Below, piece after piece: positions 10,627 through 22,061 of a stretch of 64,000 nucleotides of DNA. The stretch is from Dactylosporangium siamense (lineage in GTDB: Bacteria; Actinomycetota; Actinomycetes; Mycobacteriales; Micromonosporaceae): positions 55,933 through 119,932 of the forward strand of contig NZ_BONQ01000056.1 in NCBI RefSeq assembly GCF_016862795.1, read 5' to 3'. The position numbers and the translations under genes were made by a program. Numbering within the stretch: the stretch's first letter is position 1; the number at the start of each line of letters is the position of its first letter. The notes beneath the pieces are model-generated. The model did no database searches. It was not told where the DNA came from and saw only the letters and a list, made by a program, of their open reading frames with translations.

Positions 10627-11246
10627 ACGGCCTCGGGGCCACGGACGCCCGGGCGTTCCTGGCCCGGGCGGTCCGCCTGGACGCCGGCGCGGTGGTCCGG
10701 CTGCGATCGGCGGGTGACGATCGCGTCACCCTCTGGTCACACCTGCCGTGGGGCGTCCTGGTGAGTCGGGCCGTGCCCGGACACGTCGACGGCGATCACA
10801 CCGTCCTGGCCCGTGAGCTCCTGACGGCCCTCGATGGAGATCTTCCCACGCTTCGGGACAGTGAGTGGCGCTGGTCCATCCCGGGTGACCCGGGAGCCGT
10901 CGTGGAGCGGATCCCGGCGGCCGACATCCGGCGCGTCGGGGAGGCCGCCGCGGACACGTTGCGGACCGCCGCGGCGGAGGGGGTGGGGGGCCGGGCGGTC
11001 GGTTCGAGGGTGCTCCGCGACGCGCTTCTGGATCACGTGCCGATCGTCGTGACGACCGCCACCGGAGAGCGCGTCGAAATACCGCAGCGGCTCGTGCAGG
11101 CGGCCGTGCGAATGGGGTTCACGATGAGCGACCGTGCAGCTGCACGAGACTTTGTCGATGTTCGGAAATCGGGTCCATGGACGGCCCTGGCCTGCGCATA
11201 TGGCTCTGCCTGGCATCGTGCTGCCAAGACTCTGCTCATCGGATAG
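10614..11246 (+). CDS. Conserved actinobacterial hypothetical protein
   Basis: A 210-residue soluble protein with no signal or membrane segment. I do not recognise a named domain. It is rich in Arg, Ala and Val, starts from a GTG inside the end of the thioesterase gene and appears translationally coupled to it. The C-terminal third (about 150-210) is the best-ordered stretch, with an amphipathic helix containing MSDRAAARDFVDVRK. Association with ettA and the thioesterase is the only functional hint. Confidence 0.7.
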   Translation: MAWLNGLGATDARAFLARAVRLDAGAVVRLRSAGDDRVTLWSHLPWGVLVSRAVPGHVDGDHTVLARELLTALDGDLPTLRDSEWRWSIPGDPGAVVERIPAADIRRVGEAAADTLRTAAAEGVGGRAVGSRVLRDALLDHVPIVVTTATGERVEIPQRLVQAAVRMGFTMSDRAAARDFVDVRKSGPWTALACAYGSAWHRAAKTLLIG

Positions 11247-11253
11247 ACGGTGG

Positions 11254-11287
11254 TAAGACCCTCACCCGAACGGGTGGGGCGAGGGTG
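11254..11287 (+). terminator. GC-rich hairpin after the ettA operon
   Basis: Just past the stop at 11246 the sequence ACCCTCACCCGAACGGGT continues into GGGGCGAGGGT, giving a two-part stem (ACCCG/CGGGT and ACCCTC/GAGGGT with a bulge). No T-tract follows, so termination is inferred from position only. Confidence 0.4.
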
Positions 11288-11416
11288 AAATTGGGGGCTG
11301 CTGAAACTCGTCCGAACGGGTACCGTCCTCTTTCGGGTCCACCGCCGAGCGAAATCACTCGGCGACGGACTGCTATTGCGGGTGGAGGCCACGGGGGAGC
11401 TAGGGAGCGCGGGACG

Positions 11417-11971
11417 ATGCCAAAGTGGCCATGGCGTGCCGAGCAGACGGACGGGTCGCAGACCGACACGACCGTCGCGCAACTGGCACGGGAGGAGCCG
11501 ACTCCGGTGACCGACGCGGTGTGCGACGGACCCCCGGACGTGGGTGCGGGCGTGATCGCACCGGTGACGTTGCTGCGGGTCGCGGAGGCCCTCGAGCAGC
11601 TTGAGATTCGATACCTGACCGATGGGGATGGCAGCCTTCTCGCGCTCTGGGAGCGCCACGCGGTGCTGTTCGCCCTCGAGGGGCCGTCGGACGAGATCCT
11701 CGTCGTCCGCGCCCGGCCACACGCCACGGTGCCACCGGACTGGGCCGACCGCTCGTATCGGGTGGTCAACGAGTGGAACCACACGCGCCGCTTCTACAAG
11801 GCCTATGTCGGCGACCCCACGGACCGTGGCCAGCTCCCGATCTACGCCGAGATGCAGGTGCCGCTGCTCTCCGGCGCCCACCCCGAGCTCATCGCCGAGC
11901 TCGTCGACTGCGCGGCCGTCGTCGCGATGGGCTTCGTCGACTGGCTGCACGACGAGGGTGCCCTGCTCTGA
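11417..11971 (+). CDS. YbjN domain-containing protein
   Basis: A 184-residue soluble protein. After about 55 poorly conserved residues, the rest resembles the YbjN fold, a tetratricopeptide-binding-like or secretion-chaperone-like domain: a helix (LLRVAEALEQL), several strands, and WNHTRRFYKAYV, ending with a long helix. Function in actinobacteria is unknown. The ATG at 11417 is chosen because the longer in-frame extension begins inside the previous gene and crosses a hairpin (11254-11287). Confidence 0.72.
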   Translation: MPKWPWRAEQTDGSQTDTTVAQLAREEPTPVTDAVCDGPPDVGAGVIAPVTLLRVAEALEQLEIRYLTDGDGSLLALWERHAVLFALEGPSDEILVVRARPHATVPPDWADRSYRVVNEWNHTRRFYKAYVGDPTDRGQLPIYAEMQVPLLSGAHPELIAELVDCAAVVAMGFVDWLHDEGALL

Positions 11972-11985
11972 CGGTGCTTGCTGCT

Positions 11986-12023
11986 GCCCCGCCTAATCCG
12001 GACAAGTCGGGTAACGGCGGGGC
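11986..12023 (+). terminator. Hairpin upstream of lepA
   Basis: An 8-bp arm GCCCCGCC (11986-11993) faces GGCGGGGC (12016-12023) around a 22-base loop, right after the YbjN-domain gene. No T-tract. It probably separates the YbjN gene from lepA. Confidence 0.45.
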
Positions 12024-12106
12024 ACCGAACCAGCGGCGCTTCGAACAGATCTCCGGGCATGGGACGATAGGGGTCTGATCCCCACCATCATGGAGAACGG
12101 ACGCCT

Positions 12107-13980
<1,874 letters not shown>

Positions 13981-13984
<4 letters not shown>

Positions 13985-14484
13985 GGCACTGCCCACGCTG
14001 CGGGGCGTCCACGGACGCTCCGCCGGTGGAGTGCGCCGCCTGCGGCTACGCCGTCTTCGTCAACCCCCGCCCGACCGGCACCGCCATCATTTTCGACGAC
14101 GCCGGGCGCTTCCTGGTGATCCGCCGCGCCCGGCCGCCCCAGCAGGGCTGGTGGGACCTGCCGGGCGGCTTCTGCGACGGCTGGGAGCACCCGTCCGACG
14201 CCGCCGTCCGCGAGGCCCGCGAGGAGCTGGGCGTCGAGATCGACCTCGGTGCCTTCGTCGGCTCGTGGATCGGCACGTACGAGTTCCAGGACGAGCCGCT
14301 GCCCGTCCTGGACTGCTTCTGGCTGGCTCGGCTGGCCCCCGGCACCACCGGCATCACCCTGGACCCGGCCGAGGGCACCGAACACGCCTGGGTGCCGTTG
14401 TCCGATCCGCCGCCTCTCGCGTTCTCCACCATGGAGTCGGCGATACGTGAGGTTCGTCAATCGTCTGGGCGTTTGGTCCCCTGA
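13981..14484 (+). CDS. NUDIX hydrolase with N-terminal zinc ribbon
   Basis: A 167-residue protein. Cys4, Cys7, Cys18 and Cys21 form a zinc ribbon, as in NADH pyrophosphatase-like NUDIX proteins. The NUDIX box spans residues 63-85 and keeps its glycines and the REAREELG core with the metal-binding glutamates. It should hydrolyse a nucleoside diphosphate linked to another group; NAD-type or ADP-sugar substrates are likely but unproven. Its GTG start overlaps the lepA stop. Confidence 0.9.
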
Positions 14485-14552
14485 CGGCACGGGCAATAAG
14501 AGCACAACCGCAACTGCAAAACCCCCTGGTTGAGGCTCTGAAGGAGGACACC

Positions 14553-14834
14553 GTGACTGTCACCGGAATCATCACGGCACTGATCGTCGGCCTGATCGTC
14601 GGCGCGCTCGGGCGGCTGGTCGTCCCCGGCCGCCAGAACATCCCGATCTGGCTGACCATGGTGATCGGCGTGGTCGCCGCCCTGCTCGGCACCGTCATCG
14701 CGAACGCCATCGGCGTCTCCACCGACACCCCCGGCGTCGACTGGGGCGAGCTGCTGATCCAGGTGCTGGTCGCCGCCGTCGGCGTGGCCCTGGTGGTCGG
14801 TGTGTCCGGTCGCGGTCGCCGCAGCACCCTGTAA
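14553..14834 (+). CDS. GlsB/YeaQ/YmgE family small membrane protein
   Basis: A 93-residue integral membrane protein with three hydrophobic segments (about 3-22, 31-50, 64-83) and the glycine-rich GLIVGALGRLVVPG start typical of the transglycosylase-associated/GlsB family, often linked to general stress. AAGGAGG precedes the GTG by 5 bases. A clear terminator follows at 14852. Confidence 0.88.
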   Translation: MTVTGIITALIVGLIVGALGRLVVPGRQNIPIWLTMVIGVVAALLGTVIANAIGVSTDTPGVDWGELLIQVLVAAVGVALVVGVSGRGRRSTL

Positions 14835-14851
14835 CACCCCATCCAGCGAAT

Positions 14852-14882
14852 GGCCCCCAGCCTCCCCGGACTGGGGGCCTTT
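14852..14882 (+). terminator. Intrinsic terminator after the GlsB-like gene
   Basis: A perfect 9-bp stem GGCCCCCAG/CTGGGGGCC with a 10-base loop, followed by a short TTT. The 140 bases between it and the leftward gene ending at 15026 hold nothing else I can identify. Confidence 0.8.
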
Positions 14883-15025
14883 GCTGTTCCCCGCGCATGG
14901 CGTCGCCTTCGATCGGGCTGTTGAGCGGGAACGCCGAAGCGGCCGTGCGCCTCGGAAGTGAGGTGCACGGCCGCTTCGGCGGAAAAGACGGTGCGGGAAA
15001 AACGGTGCGGAAAAACGGCGCGGGA

Positions 15026-15946
15026 CTAGCGGAGCCAGGGGACGGAACGGTCGAGCAGGCCGCGCGTCTTGAGCTCCTTGCGCAGCGGGATCTCCTCGTC
15101 GATGTAGCCGTTCCAGTTGATGCCCCAGTAGTTGGCCGTGTGCGTGGCCTCGCCCAGCAGCTGGCGCTGGACGGGGGTGCGGTTGGCCCACCACTCGCCG
15201 TCGTAGTCGATCGGCATGTCGTCGAGGTTGCGGATCCATCGGTACGTGTACCCGACGAAGAGCATCTTGCGGGTGACGTCCGAGTAGTTCGGCGACCGGG
15301 AGTGCCAGAGGCGCCGGTCGAAGATGAAGCAGTCGCCCGGGTTGGCCGTGATCTCGACGGTGCCCTCGGGGTCGGGGTTCTCGATCGTGGTGTCCGCGGG
15401 GCGGGGCAGCGAGTTCCACAGGTGGCTGCCCGGGATGACCTTGGTGGCGCCCCGGCCGGTCTCCGACAGGTCGGAGATGACATAGCCGATCTTCAGCGAG
15501 AACATCGGCCGCGGCAGGTTGGGGTCCATGGTCTCCGGGTCGGAGTTCTGCCGGTAGCCGTCCTGGTGCCAGCCCCACGAGGGGGCCTCGGTCATCGCCG
15601 CGGGCGGGGTGATGTCGAGGTGGTTGTGGTGCGTGTAGATGTTCCAGCCGGCCAGGCCCCACATGTACGGGAAGAGCGTCGGCTGGGTCAGCAGGTGCCC
15701 GAAGAGCTCGTCGCGGTTCAGGAAGCCCAGCAGGTGCAGCGTCCCGTCCTTCTTCATGCTGCTGGAGCCGGCTGCCTGCTCCTCGGCGTAGACCCGGTCC
15801 ATGGCCGCTTCGAGCTGCGCGCGGTGGTCTTCCTTCAGAACGTTGCGGACCAGCAGGAAGCCCTGATCCAGGAATTCCTTGCGGTCGGCCTCGCTGATCG
15901 GCTCATAGCCGGTCAGACCGCCGTAGTCGGGTGCAGCGGACGTCAT
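15026..15946 (-). CDS. Phytanoyl-CoA dioxygenase family oxygenase
   Basis: A 306-residue Fe(II)/2-oxoglutarate-dependent dioxygenase. The iron triad is visible as HQD in WGWHQDGYRQ and a distal His in RRLWHSRSPN; a downstream Arg (RKM or RWI) would bind 2-oxoglutarate. Such enzymes hydroxylate small molecules, often in secondary metabolism; the substrate is unknown. The gene stands alone between the GlsB-like gene and a lysozyme-like gene, so context does not help. It is not an ectoine hydroxylase by motif, and no ectoine genes are near. Confidence 0.85.
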   Translation of the reverse strand: MTSAAPDYGGLTGYEPISEADRKEFLDQGFLLVRNVLKEDHRAQLEAAMDRVYAEEQAAGSSSMKKDGTLHLLGFLNRDELFGHLLTQPTLFPYMWGLAGWNIYTHHNHLDITPPAAMTEAPSWGWHQDGYRQNSDPETMDPNLPRPMFSLKIGYVISDLSETGRGATKVIPGSHLWNSLPRPADTTIENPDPEGTVEITANPGDCFIFDRRLWHSRSPNYSDVTRKMLFVGYTYRWIRNLDDMPIDYDGEWWANRTPVQRQLLGEATHTANYWGINWNGYIDEEIPLRKELKTRGLLDRSVPWLR

Positions 15947-16092
15947 GTCCTCCCCTTACTTTCGTCAACCAGGGAACGACCGATGGTAACGCGAGGTGCA
16001 CATGGGGCCGACTCCGGAGTTGGCCTCCGGACAGTGCGCAAAGCCGCCCGAACGGCCGACAACCTGCGCGTCGTGCGCGACGTCAAGGTCTG

Positions 16093-16986
16093 TCAGTAGA
16101 CCTCGGCGACGACCTGTCCGGCTGCGGTGCCACCACGCTGCGTGACCCGGGTCCAGCCGCCGCTCTTCGCGGTCCACTCCATGTCGTTGAAGGCGACCCG
16201 CTTGACGCCGTGGTCCTGGGCGTGCGCGACCAGCCAGTGCGCGTACTGCCAGCCGGTCTTCTGCTCGCGGACCTTGAGCGCGACGCCGACGAGGTCGGCG
16301 ACGTCGGCGGTGCTGACGTTGTTGCCCCAGTCGAGTTTGACGCCGGCGGTGAGGGTCTTCGCGGCCTCGACGCCGTGGCTGGTGGACTCGGTGACGGTGC
16401 AGGCGACCGCGCTGGTGGCGTCGCCGCTCAGCGCGCGGGCCATGATCTCCGACTCGTCGACCCACTTCTCGTAGGCCTCGGGGTGAGCGCTGCGCTGGAC
16501 CTCCTGCGCGGCGTCGGTGACCCGCATCTTCTCCCAGCCCTTGACCTTCAGCAGGGCGGTGTAGAAGGCGTTCGCGGCGAAACGGGGGTCGGCGATCTGC
16601 TCGGGCTTGCCCCAGCCCTGGCTGGGCCGCTGCTGGAACAGGCCGATCGAGTCGCGGTCACCGCCGCTGAGGTTCTCCAGCTTCGACTCCTGCCAGGCGG
16701 TGGCGAGGGCGACGACCAGCCCCCGCTGTGACACCCCCCGGCGCAGGCCGACGGCGGTGATGGTCGCGGCGTTGGCGACCTGCTCCGCGTCGAGGGGGAC
16801 CGAGGTGTCCGTGCCCGAGGAGGTGCCCGCGGTGACCGAGGCGTTGCCGGTGTTGATGACGCAGGCGTGGCCCGGCGGCAGCAGCTGCGGCAGGTGGTCG
16901 CTGATCCGCTGCACGAGCACGTAGACACCGATGGACGCGACGACGGCGAACACCGCCAACCCCGCCAGCACATGTCGTGTACGCAT
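16093..16986 (-). CDS. Secreted lysozyme-like hypothetical protein
   Basis: A 297-residue protein with an N-terminal membrane anchor or signal (about 6-27). Residues around 90-120 read AWQESKLENLSGG then DSIGLFQQRPSQGWG, with the Glu and the GLFQQ pattern of lysozyme-like/transglycosylase folds. This family is common in actinobacteria and often mislabelled as a heavy-metal transporter. Two Cys residues (about 44 and 195) could form a disulfide outside the cell. The ATG at 16986 lies 5 bases behind GAGGAGG; a GTG 6 bases earlier overlaps that ribosome-binding site and is less likely. Muralytic activity is inferred. Confidence 0.75.
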   Translation of the reverse strand: MRTRHVLAGLAVFAVVASIGVYVLVQRISDHLPQLLPPGHACVINTGNASVTAGTSSGTDTSVPLDAEQVANAATITAVGLRRGVSQRGLVVALATAWQESKLENLSGGDRDSIGLFQQRPSQGWGKPEQIADPRFAANAFYTALLKVKGWEKMRVTDAAQEVQRSAHPEAYEKWVDESEIMARALSGDATSAVACTVTESTSHGVEAAKTLTAGVKLDWGNNVSTADVADLVGVALKVREQKTGWQYAHWLVAHAQDHGVKRVAFNDMEWTAKSGGWTRVTQRGGTAAGQVVAEVY

Positions 16987-17079
16987 CGTCACCTCCTCGT
17001 TCTGAGAACTCGACCAGCGTACGTCCCGCCCGCCACATGATTCCCGGGTTGCACGCGGGGTCAGGGCGAGTCGGACCGT

Positions 17080-17856
17080 TCAGCTGAGGCCGTCAGGGAT
17101 CCAGTTTGGTGGTCTTTTGTCCCTGAATGCCGTAATTCCCTCGATTCCCTCCGCTGAACCGAAATACTCCACCGAGAGCGTTGTCATGGCCGCGACCTCG
17201 TCACGGAACGTGTCGGCTTTCTGTCGCCGCAACAGCGCCTTGGTGCCACGCAGCGCGCCCGGCGCACCCCGCACCAACGCCGCGACGAACGAAGCGACCG
17301 CCTCGTCGACCTCGCCGGCCGGGACGGCGGCCGTGACCAGGCCGATGTCGCGGGCCCGGGCACCGTCGAAGGTGGCGCCGGTCAGGAACAGCTCGCCGGC
17401 GGCGCGCGGGGACAGGCGTGGCAGCACCGTGGTGGAGATCACGGCCGGGATCACGCCGATGCGCACCTCGGAGAACGCGAACGTCGCGTCGAGCGAGCAC
17501 ACCGCGAGGTCAGCGGCGGCGATGAGGCCCAGGCCACCCGCCCGGGCCGGCCCGGTCAGCCGCGCGACGACGGGCTTCGGCCCCTCCCAGATCGCGGTGA
17601 GGACCTCGCCGAGCCGGTTGATCGGCGGCCGGCCGGACCCGAACGCGGCCGCGGTCTCCTTCAGGTCGGCCCCGGAGCAGAAGACGGGGCCGGTGTGGGT
17701 GAGCACCACGACCCGCACCGCGTCGTCCTCGGCGGCGGCGGCCAGGGCCGCGAGGAGCTCCTCGATCAGGGCCGTCGACAGCGCGTTGCGGTTCGACGGG
17801 CTGTCGAGCGTGACCGTCGCCACGCCGTGCGCCGTCTGTGACCGTACGAGTGGCAT
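17080..17856 (-). CDS. Enoyl-CoA hydratase/isomerase family protein
   Basis: A crotonase-fold protein of 258 residues. The oxyanion-hole segments are present (FCSGADLKE near 58-66 and ARAGGLGLIAAADLAV near 104), but the second catalytic Glu region reads SEVRIGVIPAVI, so a Glu is retained at about residue 129. It would add water to, or isomerise, 2-enoyl-CoA; the exact substrate is open. It diverges from hemW with 17 bases between starts. Confidence 0.88.
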   Translation of the reverse strand: MPLVRSQTAHGVATVTLDSPSNRNALSTALIEELLAALAAAAEDDAVRVVVLTHTGPVFCSGADLKETAAAFGSGRPPINRLGEVLTAIWEGPKPVVARLTGPARAGGLGLIAAADLAVCSLDATFAFSEVRIGVIPAVISTTVLPRLSPRAAGELFLTGATFDGARARDIGLVTAAVPAGEVDEAVASFVAALVRGAPGALRGTKALLRRQKADTFRDEVAAMTTLSVEYFGSAEGIEGITAFRDKRPPNWIPDGLS

Positions 17857-17873
17857 GCGGGCACACTAGTGAA

Positions 17874-19073
17874 ATGCCCGGAACACTGCCAGAAGGCGAG
17901 CCGATCCCGCGCGACGGCGCGCTGCCCGACGGGGTCGCGGACGCGGCGGGGGAGGCCGGGTTCGGGGTCTACGTCCACGTCCCGTTCTGCGCCACCCGGT
18001 GCGGCTACTGCGACTTCAACACGTACACCGCCGACGAGGGCGTGCTCAGCGCCGGCTACGCGGAGCAGGTCCTCGACGAGCTGGCCCTCGCGGCGAAGGT
18101 GGTCCGGCCGCCCCGGGTCGACACGGTCTTCTTCGGCGGCGGCACGCCGACGCTGCTGCCGCCGTCGGAGCTGGGCCGCATCCTGGACGGCATCGACCGC
18201 ACCTGGGGTCTGGCCGGCGACGCCGAGGTGACCACCGAGGCCAACCCGGAGTCGGTCGACGCGGCCGGCCTGCGCGGGCTGCGCGCCGCCGGGTTCAACC
18301 GGATCTCGCTCGGCATGCAGTCCGCCGCGCCCGGGGTCCTGGCGGTGCTCGACCGCCGCCACACGCCGGGCCGGCCCGCGGCCGCGGTCGCCGAGGCGCA
18401 CGCCGCCGGCTTCGAGCGCGTGAATCTCGATCTGATCTACGGTACGCCCGGCGAACGCCCCTCGGATTTCGCCGACTCGTTGCGCATGGTGATCGATTCC
18501 GGGGTGGACCACGTCAGCGCCTACGCCCTGATCGTCGAGGACGGGACGCGGCTCGCGGCCCGCATGCGCCGTGGTGAGCTGCCGTTTCCCGACGACGACG
18601 TCGCCGCCGACCGTTACCTGGCGGCCGAACAGGCCCTCACCGAGGCCGGCATGACCTGGTACGAGGTGTCGAACTGGTCCCGTGACTCGCCCTGCCGGCA
18701 CAACGAGCTGTACTGGCGCGGCGGCGACTGGTGGGGTCTCGGCCCCGGCGCGCACAGCCATGTGCGGGGGGTGCGCTGGTGGAACGTGAAGCACCCGCAC
18801 ACCTACGCCGCGCGCCTGGCCGAGGGTGCCTCGCCGGGCCACGCCCGTGAGGTGCTCACGGCGGCCGAGCGGCACTTCGAGGACGTGCTGCTGCGGATCC
18901 GGCTGTCCGACGGGCTGCCGCTGTCCGTGCTCGACCCGGCGGGGCTGGACGGCGCGCGTCGTTGCCTGGCCGACGGCCTGCTCGACGGTGCCGCGTTCGA
19001 CGCCGGCCGGGCCGTGCTGACCCTGCGCGGGCGGCTGCTGGCCGACGCGGTCGCCCGGGACCTGACCCCATGA
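17874..19073 (+). CDS. hemW: HemW, radical SAM haem chaperone
   Basis: A radical SAM protein of 399 residues. The 4Fe-4S cluster motif is [10 protein letters not shown] (CxxxCxxC) near residue 40, followed by FFGGGTP. HNELYW with GLGPGAHS near residue 290 is the HemW-specific signature that separates it from true oxygen-independent coproporphyrinogen oxidase HemN. It likely delivers haem to respiratory proteins. The ATG at 17874 clears the divergent gene; an upstream in-frame start would overlap it. A bidirectional terminator follows immediately. Confidence 0.92.
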   Translation: MPGTLPEGEPIPRDGALPDGVADAAGEAGFGVYVHVPFCATRCGYCDFNTYTADEGVLSAGYAEQVLDELALAAKVVRPPRVDTVFFGGGTPTLLPPSELGRILDGIDRTWGLAGDAEVTTEANPESVDAAGLRGLRAAGFNRISLGMQSAAPGVLAVLDRRHTPGRPAAAVAEAHAAGFERVNLDLIYGTPGERPSDFADSLRMVIDSGVDHVSAYALIVEDGTRLAARMRRGELPFPDDDVAADRYLAAEQALTEAGMTWYEVSNWSRDSPCRHNELYWRGGDWWGLGPGAHSHVRGVRWWNVKHPHTYAARLAEGASPGHAREVLTAAERHFEDVLLRIRLSDGLPLSVLDPAGLDGARRCLADGLLDGAAFDAGRAVLTLRGRLLADAVARDLTP

Positions 19074-19075
19074 AA

Positions 19076-19104
19076 AAGGGACGGACCTCGGTGGTCCGTC
19101 CCTT
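19076..19104. terminator. Bidirectional terminator between hemW and the DUF4870 gene
   Basis: A perfect 12-bp stem AAGGGACGGACC/GGTCCGTCCCTT with a 5-base loop, starting 3 bases after the hemW stop. It has A residues on the left and T residues on the right, so it can serve both convergent genes. Confidence 0.85.
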
Positions 19105-19116
19105 CAGCGGGGGTTG

Positions 19117-19695
19117 TTACTTGATGAAGCGGTAGGTCATCGGGTAGCGGTAGAGCTCGCCGCCGTTGGCCTTCATGCCGGCGATGATCGCGAACACGAT
19201 GATGATGATCCACGGCACGATGAGCGTGAGGCCGAACGTGCACACCGAGAGCAGGGCACCCACGAACAGGATGATGCCCCACGTGATGTGGAAGTTCAGC
19301 GCCTCATTGGCGTGCGCCTTGACCGTGGGCGACTCGTTGCCCTTGGCGAGCAGCGCGATGAGCGGGGCGATGAAGCCGATGAAGATGCCACCGAAGTGGG
19401 CGATCAGGGCCCAGGTCTTCTCGTCGCTGTTGGCGTAGCCGACCGGGCCGGCACCGGGGTAGCCACCCGGCTGCTGGTAGCCGCCGGGCTGCTGGTAGCC
19501 ACCCGGTTGCTGGTAGCCACCGGGCTGCTGGTAGCCCTGCTGGTAGGCGTTCGGGTCCTGGTAGCCGCCACCGCTGGTGGGCGGCGGGTATCCGCCACCG
19601 CTGGTGGGCGGATACTGTGCCCCGCCCGGCGTCGAATAGGGGTTGTTGGGGTCGTGCGGAACGCCGTACTCCCCGGGGCGAGGTGGTTCACTCAT
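19117..19695 (-). CDS. DUF4870 membrane protein with Gly-Tyr-Gln-Pro repeats
   Basis: A 192-residue protein. The first 90 residues are low complexity, rich in Pro, Gly, Tyr and Gln, with tandem GGYQQP hexapeptides encoded by 18-bp repeats at about 19458-19545. The C-terminal half has DUF4870 features: [19 protein letters not shown], then [16 protein letters not shown], and two more membrane helices. The family is of unknown function and common in Gram-positives. The ATG at 19695 (MSEPPRP) is preferred over a TTG at 19722. The gene lies divergently 140 bases from the CIRCE site. Confidence 0.85.
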   Translation of the reverse strand: MSEPPRPGEYGVPHDPNNPYSTPGGAQYPPTSGGGYPPPTSGGGYQDPNAYQQGYQQPGGYQQPGGYQQPGGYQQPGGYPGAGPVGYANSDEKTWALIAHFGGIFIGFIAPLIALLAKGNESPTVKAHANEALNFHITWGIILFVGALLSVCTFGLTLIVPWIIIIVFAIIAGMKANGGELYRYPMTYRFIK

Positions 19696-19835
19696 GGGGG
19701 CCACGGTAGGGGTACCGATCAACTATCGCCAGCGACGCGGCATGACTTCTTTTGGACAAACTTTACGCAGACCAGCCCAATAGCGGCGGTTCGCACACAT
19801 GACGATCATTCCGTGGGCGGCGGGGGCGACGTAGA

Positions 19836-19862
19836 CTGGCACTCGCGAAGTGGGAGTGCCAG
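19836..19862 (+). promoter_or_regulatory. CIRCE operator (HrcA-binding site)
   Basis: CTGGCACTC, nine bases, then GAGTGCCAG: a perfect 9-bp inverted repeat matching the CIRCE consensus (GCACTC-N9-GAGTGC core), ending 19 bases before the hrcA ATG. It implies autoregulation of hrcA and co-control of dnaJ by the HrcA repressor. Confidence 0.95.
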
Positions 19863-19881
19863 TTCTATTGAGGGGGTGCGT

Positions 19882-20904
19882 ATGGCTCTCGACGAGCGCA
19901 AGCTCGAGGTCCTGCGCGCCATCGTCGAGGACTATGTCGCCACCCAGGAGCCCGTCGGCAGCAAGGCCCTCGTCGAGCGGCACAACCTGCGGGTCTCCCC
20001 GGCGACCGTCCGCAACGACATGGCCGTCCTCGAGGAGGAGGGCTACATCCGGCAGCCGCACACCAGTGCCGGCCGGGTGCCCACCGACGCCGGCTACCGC
20101 CTCTTCGTCGACAAGCTGTCCCGGGTCAAGCCGCTGAGCCCCGCGGAGCGCCGGGCCATCGAGCGGTTCCTGATCGGCGCGATCGACCTCGACGACGTCG
20201 TGCACCGCACCGTCCGGCTGCTCGCGCAGCTCACCCGGCAGGTCGCCGTCGTGCAGTATCCGAGCCTGTCCCGCGCCAGCGTCCGGCACTTCGAGCTGGT
20301 GCCGATCTCCACCACCCGGCTGATGGTGGTCATGATCGCCGAGACCGGCCGGGTCGAGCAGCGGCTCGTCGACCTGCCCGGCCCGATCCTCGCCGACGAC
20401 GTCACCGAGCTGCGCCAGCGGATCAACGAGAAGCTCGTCGGCAAGCGCCTCGTGGACACCCCGCCATTGGTTCTCGCCCTGGTCGAGGAATCGGTGCCGA
20501 GCCTGCGCCCGCCGATGACCGCCCTGTCGACGGTGCTGCTGGAGACGCTGGTGGAGCGCGCCGAGGAGCGGATCGCGCTCGCCGGCACCGCCAACCTCGC
20601 CCGTGGCGGCCTGCTGGACTTCCAGGGCTCGCTGCGCCCCATCCTCGAGGCGCTCGAGGAGGAAGTGATCCTGCTCAAGCTCTTCGGTGAGGTCGAGCCG
20701 AGCATGACCCGGGTCCGCATCGGCGACGAGAACGAGATCGAAGACCTGCGCAGCGCCTCGATCGTGGCGACCGGCTACGGGCCGGGCTCGATCGTGGTGG
20801 GCGGCATGGGTGTGCTGGGGCCGACCCGGATGGACTACCCCGGCAACATCGCCACGGTGCGTGCCGTGGCACGCTACGTCGGCGATCTGCTGGGACAAAG
20901 TTGA
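19882..20904 (+). CDS. hrcA: Heat-inducible transcription repressor HrcA
   Basis: 340 residues. An N-terminal winged helix (residues 1-75, with [21 protein letters not shown]) binds CIRCE; the rest is the GAF-like and dimerisation region with the family ending [18 protein letters not shown]. It represses chaperone genes and needs GroEL for folding. The CIRCE site lies directly upstream and dnaJ 32 bases downstream, so both form a heat-shock operon. The ATG at 19882 is fixed by homologous N terminus [11 protein letters not shown]. Confidence 0.97.
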   Translation: MALDERKLEVLRAIVEDYVATQEPVGSKALVERHNLRVSPATVRNDMAVLEEEGYIRQPHTSAGRVPTDAGYRLFVDKLSRVKPLSPAERRAIERFLIGAIDLDDVVHRTVRLLAQLTRQVAVVQYPSLSRASVRHFELVPISTTRLMVVMIAETGRVEQRLVDLPGPILADDVTELRQRINEKLVGKRLVDTPPLVLALVEESVPSLRPPMTALSTVLLETLVERAEERIALAGTANLARGGLLDFQGSLRPILEALEEEVILLKLFGEVEPSMTRVRIGDENEIEDLRSASIVATGYGPGSIVVGGMGVLGPTRMDYPGNIATVRAVARYVGDLLGQS

Positions 20905-20936
20905 ACCTCATGGACGAGTCAGGGGCATAGGACTCA

Positions 20937-22061
20937 GTGGCGAAGGACTACTACGGGACTCTCGGTGTCAAGCGGGACTCCACGGCCGATGAGATCAAGC
21001 GCGCCTACCGGCGGTTGGCGCGCGAGTTCCACCCGGACGTCAATCCCGATCCCGTGGCACAGGAAAAGTTCAAGGAGATCAACGCGGCCTACGAGGTGCT
21101 GTCCGACCCGCGCAAGCGGGAGATGGTCGACCTCGGCGGCGACCCTCTGGCGCCCGGTGGCGGCGGTGGCGGCCCGCAGGGCGGCGCGTTCGTCGGTTTC
21201 CAGGACATCATGGACGCGTTCTTCGGCACGACCGCCAGCCGCGGGCCGCGCCCGCGGATCCGGCCCGGCGCCGACGCGATCCTCCGCCTCGACCTCGACC
21301 TGCACGAGACCGCGTTCGGCGTCGAGGCGCCGATCACGGTCGACACCGCGGTCGTGTGCGCCACCTGCACCGGCGCCGGCACCGCGCCCAACACCCACCC
21401 GACGACCTGCGAGATCTGCGGCGGTCGCGGCGAGGTCCAGTCGGTGCAGCGCACGTTCCTCGGCCAGGTCGTCTCGGCCCGGCCCTGCTCGGCCTGCCAG
21501 GGCTTCGGCACCGTCATCCCGCACCCGTGCGCGACCTGCGGCGGCGACGGCCGGGTCCGCACCCGCCGCACGCTGACCGTGAAGATCCCGTCCGGGGTCG
21601 AGGACGGCATGCGCATCCGCCTGGCCCAGCAGGGCGAGGTCGGCCCCGGCGGCGGCCCTCCCGGCGACCTGTATGTCGAGATCCACGAGCGCCCGCACGA
21701 CGTCTATTCGCGCAAGGACGACGACCTGCACTGCCGGGTCACCGTCCCGATGACGGCGGCGGCGCTCGGCACCCGGCTCACGATCAAGACCCTCGACGGC
21801 GAGGAGACGGTCGACGTCAAGGCCGGCACCCAGCCCAACCAGACCCTGCGCATCCGCGGCAAGGGCGTCCCGCACCTGCGCGGCGCCGGCCGCGGCGACC
21901 TGCACGTCCACCTCGACGTGCGGACCCCGACCCGGCTCGAGCCGGAGCAGGAGAAGCTGCTGCGCGACTTCGCCCGCACCCGCGGCGAGGAGGTCGCTGA
22001 GCTGTCCAAGCAGGGCGGCTTCTTCTCCCGGGTGCGCGACGCGTTCAATGGTCACGCGTGA
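20937..22061 (+). CDS. dnaJ: Chaperone DnaJ (type I)
   Basis: A 374-residue J-protein. The J domain (1-68) has the HPD motif in FHPDVNPD. A Gly-rich linker with GGGGGGPQGG follows, then a zinc-binding domain with four CxxCxGxG-like repeats (CATCTGAG, CEICGGRG, CSACQGFG, CATCGGDG) and the C-terminal peptide-binding domain. It delivers substrates to DnaK. Being second behind hrcA without grpE/dnaK, it is the actinobacterial DnaJ2 paralogue. Its stop codon lies inside the first 62-bp repeat unit. Confidence 0.96.
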   Translation: MAKDYYGTLGVKRDSTADEIKRAYRRLAREFHPDVNPDPVAQEKFKEINAAYEVLSDPRKREMVDLGGDPLAPGGGGGGPQGGAFVGFQDIMDAFFGTTASRGPRPRIRPGADAILRLDLDLHETAFGVEAPITVDTAVVCATCTGAGTAPNTHPTTCEICGGRGEVQSVQRTFLGQVVSARPCSACQGFGTVIPHPCATCGGDGRVRTRRTLTVKIPSGVEDGMRIRLAQQGEVGPGGGPPGDLYVEIHERPHDVYSRKDDDLHCRVTVPMTAAALGTRLTIKTLDGEETVDVKAGTQPNQTLRIRGKGVPHLRGAGRGDLHVHLDVRTPTRLEPEQEKLLRDFARTRGEEVAELSKQGGFFSRVRDAFNGHA

